A stretch of 11,688 bases of DNA from Gemmatimonadota bacterium (GTDB taxonomy: Bacteria > Gemmatimonadota > Gemmatimonadetes > Longimicrobiales > Gaopeijiaceae), in contig SKVI01000217.1 of the NCBI GenBank assembly GCA_007129525.1, positions 1 through 11,688 on the forward strand, in the 5' to 3' direction. The position numbers were made by a program, and so were the translations under genes. Below are positions 7,984 through 11,688 of this stretch, in pieces. Numbering within the stretch: the first letter of the stretch is position 1; every line of letters begins with the position of its first letter. Under the pieces are notes generated by a model. The model made no database searches, was not told the DNA's origin, and saw only the letters and a list, made by a program, of their open reading frames with translations.

Positions 7984-8027
7984 CCGACCGAGTCGCCCCG
8001 TCCGGTCGAATCGGGCGCTTCGGTCGG
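7984..8027. repeat. Long imperfect inverted repeat (hairpin) in divergent region
   Basis: CCGACCGA (7984-7991) pairs perfectly with TCGGTCGG (8020-8027). Inside this, G7992 pairs with C8018, CGCCC (7994-7998) pairs with GGGCG (8013-8017), and G8000 pairs with C8012, leaving three single-base bulges (T7993, C7999 and T8019) and an 11-base loop. The outer arms share their sequence with the 9-bp tandem repeats at 6052-6078. It could be a protein-binding site, a single-strand origin hairpin or a transcript end. Confidence 0.5.
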
Positions 8028-8199
8028 TGCCAAGCGGACCACTCCCACAGGTAATGGATTGCGTCGCACCGCGCTAAGGTCGGAGCACCGTCGGCTGGGT
8101 AATGGCAGCGTCTGTAGACCCCTAGTATGGCAGCACTTACACACCCCGTACTGGCACTCGGAGGGTGGGAGCGAGACCGAGGAGTCGTTCCATTTCCTG

Positions 8200-8223
8200 A
8201 TTTGGCCTCCTGGAGGACCAAAT
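8200..8223. promoter_or_regulatory. Near-perfect dyad, candidate operator or recombinase core site
   Basis: The left arm ATTTGGCCTCC (8200-8210) and the right arm GGAGG-A-CCAAAT (8212-8223) are reverse complements apart from one extra A at 8217, around the central base 8211. This 11-bp arm symmetry is much stronger than anything else nearby. It lies about 220 bases upstream of the integrase gene, where an operator or a strand-exchange core could sit. Function is inferred from symmetry and position only. Confidence 0.5.
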
Positions 8224-8234
8224 CCGACGGTACT

Positions 8235-8249
8235 CCCGCGCGATGCGGG
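8235..8249. repeat. Small GC hairpin
   Basis: CCCGC (8235-8239) and GCGGG (8245-8249) form a 5-bp stem with loop GCGAT, next to a TTGACT at 8251-8256. No -10 hexamer follows at 16-18 bases, so a promoter is not claimed. No run of T follows, so it is not a standard terminator. Confidence 0.3.
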
Positions 8250-8342
8250 GTTGACTCGGCCACGGTGCCATTTCTCCAGGCCCCCATCATGTACGTCGGT
8301 GGACTGAGATATAGCACGAAAGTGGGGTTGGCCCCTGGTTTT

Positions 8343-8438
8343 CCGGTGAGCCGGGAGTATCCGGTAGGATCCGGGAGTCTGACAAGGGCTCTGCCGGAGC
8401 GCCGGGACAGCTAATGGATCTGGACTTTAGCCGGGAGG
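8343..8438 (+). repeat. Cluster of CCGG-headed direct repeats with 10-bp phasing upstream of integrase gene
   Basis: Three adjacent 10-bp units, CCGGGAGTAT (8351), CCGGTAGGAT (8361) and CCGGGAGTCT (8371), follow exactly head to tail, preceded by CCGGTGAG at 8343. Related copies occur at 8394 (CCGGAGCG), 8402 (CCGGGACA) and 8431 (CCGGGAGG). Seven copies in under 100 bases end at the integrase start. Phasing of one helical turn is typical of cooperative protein-binding sites such as arm-type recombinase or excisionase sites, iterons or an operator. Confidence 0.6.
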
Positions 8439-8481
8439 GTGGGGCATCACGAGGGTGTACTGTCACTCTCGCCCCCCCCTC
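8435..8481 (+). promoter_or_regulatory. Strong mRNA hairpin covering the annotated integrase start
   Basis: Bases 8435-8444 (GAGGGTGGGG) pair with 8472-8481 (C8 then TC) with one T.C mismatch. After a five-base bulge (8445-8449), 8450-8457 pairs with 8464-8471 as eight pairs including one G.T, closed by loop TACTGT. The GTG at 8439 lies inside the 5' arm, and the in-frame ATG at 8484 starts three bases after the fold. The structure could keep integrase translation low or select the downstream start. Confidence 0.55.
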
Positions 8482-11054
8482 AGATGGCTGGACGATCCAA
8501 CACCAGGAAGCATGAGCGTCTCGACCCGGAGATCCTGAGGCTCGTCCGGAGGATGTGCCGGGCAGCCGAATACAACGACCGTAGACGAGGGAGGGTGACG
8601 ATGTCCGAGATCGTGGAGGCAGTGGAGGAGGAATTCGGTGTGGCGCTGAGGTCTCGGCATCAGGCGGGACCGCTCATGCGGCTCCTGGACGACGGAAAGC
8701 TGACCAGGTATTGCGTGCTCGAGGGAATCCACGGCGAGTACGGACGGAGTGGGTCGTATACGTACCGAGTGCCGGATCTGGACTCGCTGAGCCTCAGGAC
8801 GATATGGGAGATGGCGAAGCAGCATGTGGTCCCGAGGGAGGAACTGGATCTCAAGGCCGGCCGGAGATCCACGGCAGGGGGACATGAGTCGCGCCGGATA
8901 CTCGCTGTCCATGAGGGCCAGTTGCGGGCCATCCGGGCAGCCCTGACCAAGGTGGTCGAGCACCTGATCCCCTCTGCCCGACGACAGCCAAGAGACTCGA
9001 ACGCGGAGGCATGGGGACGGATCCTGGAGGGCATGGCTCAGATCGGCGCGCCGCAACTCGTTTGGGCCGAGGGTGGAGGGGCGCATGGCCTGGGAGACTG
9101 GGCTATCCTGGACGAGGTCGGAGCCGCGACGAGGAGCCTGGCCCGCGCAACGAGGAACAAGTACGTCGGCGCGATCCGTACCCTCCTGGATCTGGGCGCC
9201 AGCCACGGCTATCTGATCCAGCGGGACGTCCACGGTGCCCATCGGAGCTACCTCCCGACGGCATGGGCTGAGGCCTTGGAGGCCTGGGAGGAGATCGTGA
9301 GGGCCTCTCCCCACAGCAATAGGTCCGCGGGTACGGCCCAGCTCTCGCGGATTATGGCGGCCGTCGCCGAGTTTTTCGGTGATCGGCTGGACGAGATCGA
9401 CCCCATGGCCCTAACGGAGGAGCAGAGTACTGCGTTCGGGGCCTGGTTCGCCTCCCGGTTGCGGGCTAGCCAGACGATCACCTCACACCACCGGAGCGCT
9501 ACACTCGCTGCCCTGCGTGCCCTCATGGATGCAGGTGTGATGAGCCAGGTTCCGATGACGGAGTTCGACCGCCGGCGGATCCAGGGCAGGAAGAGCGCCT
9601 TCTCGGCCTCTGCAATGCGGGACGTCGCGGGGGAGTTCTGCGTCGACGGCCGCAAACTGGATGCCGACTACGAGCTGTTCCAGGCATTGGGAACCGGGGC
9701 CTTTTTCGACGCGGAGAACCCCTACTCTCTGCCCAGGCTCGTCGATTGGTACACCCTTCGGGCGACGCGCCATCGGCGTCGGAAGGGGATGACGGCCATC
9801 AACGACTTCCCCCGGGAGCCCGTCCGGGGCAGTGGCGGTCTGTCCGGACGAGCCTGGGTCGAGGCAACGGTCAAGTTCCACCTCGAGCTCCTGGGCACGT
9901 ATCTCGGCTGGCTACAGCGCCATGAGGGAATCGACCTCGACGGAGACGTGGACGCCCGGCATCTCTTTTCCATCGACCTCCTCGACCGGTTCGTGGACGC
10001 GGTGGAGGGGGATGGTTGGACGACACCGAACCGGGCGCTCGAGATAATCAAGCACGCCTCGCTCTACTGCTCGCCGTGCTGGGAGGCGGCCGCCGTCGCG
10101 AACGGGGAGATCGAGGCGGCTGACGGCTTCCAGGCCCTGGCCGACTACGCGAACGGGCGGGGAATGCGCAATGCGAACGGACGACACGACGGCCTGACCA
10201 CCCACCAGTCGCAGGCCGAGGAATGGGGGCTGGCGCAGGGCGACGAGGCCCGGATCAAAAACATGAAGCGTCGGGCCCGCAACGTGCAGCGCGCCTACGA
10301 GACCGTCAGTGGGGACCACTACGCATACATCGCCATGCTCCGGGTGCGGAATGCAGCCATCGACCGCATCTGCCGGGAACTCGGCGTCGGATCGCTGGAG
10401 GAGTTACAGCAGCAAATCGAGACAGACCGGAAGCTTGAACTGTCGGAATTCTGCATACTCCGGAACATTGGCATCTATGGCGATTCGCTGGCGGCGCCCC
10501 ACCGCCGCGGCACCATCTCCCAACTGGACCGGAGCGATTACCGGGAGACGACAGCTGGCGTACTGTGGCAAGAGATCAGCGGCCAAAAGTTCAAGGTCAC
10601 TCGCAACGGCGACTTCCAACTGAAGCTCGGGGATCGTAGCCGAGACCCGGGCCCAGGCGGCTACCGATTCGACCTGCGTGACTGCTATCTCGCTGCTCGC
10701 GAGCAGATAAAAGGTGCGCACAGCGAGGTCATGTACCTCTCGACCTCGCCCGATGAGAGAGAACGGGAGCCATTCCGTCTCGCCCCGGACTCGATCAGCG
10801 GCCTGTACCGCGCCGTGCTCACGTACGCCGCCGAAGAGCTCGGGTGGGACATCTCCCCGATCCTGGCAGACGATGGGCTGGCGACGGGCCATTCGCACCG
10901 CCACGCCGTCGGCAGTTACTTCGTAGCGACAGAAAGGCCCGAGCTCGCCAGGCGTATGTTGCACCACAAGGGCTCGGACACCCTACTCAAGGTCTATGGG
11001 GCGGGGAAGATCGATATGAGCGCAGAGGAGGCAATGGTCGGGGTCGAGCTATGA
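8439..11054 (+). CDS. Large tyrosine site-specific recombinase (integrase)
   Basis: This recombinase should integrate and excise the element through a covalent phosphotyrosine intermediate. The C-terminal catalytic domain is complete: box I arginine R689 in HRRGTISQLDRSDY (aligning with the LRxxELxxLxxxDI pattern), a candidate lysine at K717 or K719, H818-x-x-R821-H822 in HSHRHAVGSYF, H843, and nucleophile Y853 in LLKVYG. The spacing from H843 to Y853 is one residue longer than in XerD. At 871 residues it is more than twice the usual 300-450. The N-terminal part looks like a winged helix (about 30-110), followed by helical segments that would include the core-binding domain. The GTG at 8439 gives the longest frame. 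The ATG at 8484 gives 856 residues and sits just after a strong hairpin; neither has a good ribosome binding site. The stop overlaps the next gene as ATGA. Confidence 0.93.
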   Translation: MGHHEGVLSLSPPPQMAGRSNTRKHERLDPEILRLVRRMCRAAEYNDRRRGRVTMSEIVEAVEEEFGVALRSRHQAGPLMRLLDDGKLTRYCVLEGIHGEYGRSGSYTYRVPDLDSLSLRTIWEMAKQHVVPREELDLKAGRRSTAGGHESRRILAVHEGQLRAIRAALTKVVEHLIPSARRQPRDSNAEAWGRILEGMAQIGAPQLVWAEGGGAHGLGDWAILDEVGAATRSLARATRNKYVGAIRTLLDLGASHGYLIQRDVHGAHRSYLPTAWAEALEAWEEIVRASPHSNRSAGTAQLSRIMAAVAEFFGDRLDEIDPMALTEEQSTAFGAWFASRLRASQTITSHHRSATLAALRALMDAGVMSQVPMTEFDRRRIQGRKSAFSASAMRDVAGEFCVDGRKLDADYELFQALGTGAFFDAENPYSLPRLVDWYTLRATRHRRRKGMTAINDFPREPVRGSGGLSGRAWVEATVKFHLELLGTYLGWLQRHEGIDLDGDVDARHLFSIDLLDRFVDAVEGDGWTTPNRALEIIKHASLYCSPCWEAAAVANGEIEAADGFQALADYANGRGMRNANGRHDGLTTHQSQAEEWGLAQGDEARIKNMKRRARNVQRAYETVSGDHYAYIAMLRVRNAAIDRICRELGVGSLEELQQQIETDRKLELSEFCILRNIGIYGDSLAAPHRRGTISQLDRSDYRETTAGVLWQEISGQKFKVTRNGDFQLKLGDRSRDPGPGGYRFDLRDCYLAAREQIKGAHSEVMYLSTSPDEREREPFRLAPDSISGLYRAVLTYAAEELGWDISPILADDGLATGHSHRHAVGSYFVATERPELARRMLHHKGSDTLLKVYGAGKIDMSAEEAMVGVEL

Positions 11055-11368
11055 GCCGCCCCCACAAAGGGACGGCGCGAAACGCAGCCGAGGTCCTGGG
11101 CGTGAGCCTGTCAACGTTCCACCGCTCTAGAGCGGCGGCCACCCTCGTGGTCGACTACACCCGGGGAGGGGAGATCCGCGAGCTCACCGCGGCTGAGCGG
11201 AGAAACCGGAGCTGGCAGAAGCGCCAACATCTCGTGGCGCCTGCGCTCTGTGGGCAACAGTTCCCAGGCCGTCCGTGGATTTTCGACCTCCATTGCCTCC
11301 GGCGGCAGCTCGGAGAGGAGCCGCCCGGAGCTAAGTGGGGCTCGGATGACGTCGCCGGTGACCCGTAG
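11051..11368 (+). CDS. Small AlpA/excisionase-like DNA-binding protein (105 aa)
   Basis: This 105-residue basic protein probably binds DNA as a recombination directionality factor or small regulator. Near the N-terminus NAAEVLGVSLSTFHR (about 11-25) fits a helix-turn-helix, and PGRPWIFDLHCLRRQL (about 75-90) resembles the wing and final helix of AlpA/excisionase (HTH_17-like) proteins, in which a W-x-F segment precedes a short helix. The stretch between the two halves is longer than usual, so the fold assignment is moderate. The ATG at 11051 overlaps the integrase stop (ATGA), giving coupled translation with the recombinase. The same frame is open further upstream to 10844, but that part is antiparallel in content to the integrase catalytic region and is not needed. 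No ribosome binding site is required given the overlap, and GAGCT precedes it weakly. An alternative is a transcriptional regulator of the element. Confidence 0.7.
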   Translation: MSRPHKGTARNAAEVLGVSLSTFHRSRAAATLVVDYTRGGEIRELTAAERRNRSWQKRQHLVAPALCGQQFPGRPWIFDLHCLRRQLGEEPPGAKWGSDDVAGDP

Positions 11369-11412
11369 AGACCCGGCCGGCACCTAGCGCTCGTCCGTCA
11401 CGCCGGGTTTTT

Positions 11413-11430
11413 GGGCCGGGTCGACGGCCC
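11413..11430. repeat. GC hairpin downstream of the excisionase-like gene
   Basis: GGGCCG (11413-11418) and CGGCCC (11425-11430) form a 6-bp stem with loop GGTCGA, 44 bases after the stop at 11368. The T-run lies before the hairpin (11408-11412), not after it, so a classical intrinsic terminator is not supported on the plus strand. Confidence 0.35.
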
Positions 11431-11472
11431 GGTACCCCTGGGTGTCCGTAGCAGCACCATCACCCGACACCT

Positions 11473-11477
11473 GGAGG
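11473..11477 (+). promoter_or_regulatory. Ribosome binding site of the last, partial gene
   Basis: GGAGG lies six bases before the ATG at 11484. This is close to ideal spacing and is the main support for the start of the truncated gene. Confidence 0.65.
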
Positions 11478-11483
11478 ATCGAT

Positions 11484-11688
11484 ATGTCCCAATCCCACAT
11501 CGCAATTTCGTCATCGCCGTCGCAGGCCCCGGCCCAGAGCGCACGGCCCGGCACCCCGGACCGGACCGGCCCGGAGAAGCCCCTGGCCTACCTCGAGCTG
11601 ACTCCCCGGCAGGCGTTCGGGGTCGCCTATGCCCTGATCGCCCACTGCCGCCGCGTCGGTCCTCCCCGGACCGAGCTCCAGCACGAGA
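11484..11688 (+). CDS. Unrecognised protein, N-terminal 68 residues only
   Basis: The frame starts with an ATG six bases after GGAGG and stays open to the window edge. The first 30 residues are rich in S, P, A and T and look disordered (SSSPSQAPAQSARPGTPDR). From about residue 34 a more ordered segment begins (LAYLELTPRQAFGVAYALIAHCRRVG), with a plausible amphipathic helix. I do not recognise the family. It follows the integrase and excisionase-like genes on the same strand after a 115-base gap that contains a GC hairpin, so it may be a separate transcription unit of the same element. Confidence 0.65.
   Translation, partial: MSQSHIAISSSPSQAPAQSARPGTPDRTGPEKPLAYLELTPRQAFGVAYALIAHCRRVGPPRTELQHE

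Larger units (their letters stand above)
7744..8438. other. Divergent control region between ATPase and integrase genes
   Basis: About 700 bases carry no convincing gene. Frames open across it (for example plus 7820-8077 and minus 7925-8317) contradict each other, are arginine/proline/serine-rich and lack ribosome binding sites. What it does hold is structure: a long imperfect hairpin at 7984-8027, a GGTAATGG pair (8050-8057 and 8098-8105), a dyad at 8200-8223, a small GC hairpin at 8235-8249 and a repeat cluster at 8343-8438. No -35/-10 pair with good spacing was found for either flanking gene. The region is the natural place for the attachment site arms, operators or an origin. Confidence 0.6.

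Noticed and set aside
7996..8018. tRNA T-arm-like sequence (GGTCGAATCGG)
   Set aside because: The five-base T-stem does not pair properly, and no acceptor stem, D-arm or anticodon arm can be placed around it.
7820..8077. Possible plus-strand gene (85 codons) in the divergent region
   Set aside because: Its start is a GTG without a ribosome binding site. It runs through the inverted repeat at 7984-8027 and ends in serine/arginine/proline repeats caused by that repeat.
8463..9314. 283-codon open frame on the minus strand
   Set aside because: It is antisense to the integrase N-terminal region, and its composition is that of a shadow frame.
11401..11432. Intrinsic terminator after the excisionase-like gene
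   Set aside because: The T5 run precedes the hairpin on the plus strand, so the order is wrong. On the minus strand the hairpin is followed by A5.
1..11688. CRISPR array or insertion sequence
   Set aside because: No regularly spaced 25-40-base repeats and no transposase or terminal inverted repeats were seen on either strand.

Overview
The window is high-GC bacterial DNA. Hand-counted 60-base stretches range from about 48% to 72% GC, and most genes are near 65-70%. The visible gene starts include an AGGAGG and a GGAGG ribosome binding site, so translation looks ordinarily bacterial. No ribosomal RNA, tRNA or housekeeping gene is present, so the phylum cannot be named. Every recognisable gene belongs to mobile-element or defence families, and the window reads as part of an integrative element carrying a restriction-like cargo.

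Left part, minus strand (1-5412): a two-gene module. A 1338-residue Eco57I-type adenine-N6 DNA methyltransferase is followed, with a 4-base ATGA overlap, by a protein with an N-terminal phospholipase-D-type nuclease domain joined to a SNF2-type helicase motor. The helicase runs off the left edge. Modification enzyme plus translocase/nuclease is the logic of DISARM-like anti-phage systems, but the DISARM core genes are not in view, so the exact system cannot be fixed. The target-recognition end of the methyltransferase is clearly lower in GC than the rest of the gene.

Middle, minus strand (5413-7743): a 290-base leader with a candidate promoter, a small orphan ORF (78 aa), a non-coding spacer with 9-bp tandem repeats and a strong RNA hairpin, and a P4/D5-like phage-type helicase ATPase without a primase domain. 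That ATPase family is typical of self-replicating integrative elements.

Divergent control region (7744-8438): about 700 bases without a convincing gene. It is rich in structure: a long imperfect hairpin, a dyad centred on 8211, and a cluster of CCGG-headed repeats with 10-bp phasing directly upstream of the integrase gene.

Right part, plus strand (8439-11688): a very large tyrosine recombinase with its catalytic R, H, R, H and Y residues visible, and a candidate lysine. A strong hairpin folds over its annotated start. A small AlpA/excisionase-like DNA-binding protein overlaps its stop codon (ATGA). Last comes the beginning of an unrecognised gene with a good ribosome binding site. The recombinase and excisionase candidate would move the element, the ATPase would act in its replication, and the methyltransferase-helicase pair would be the cargo that protects the host.
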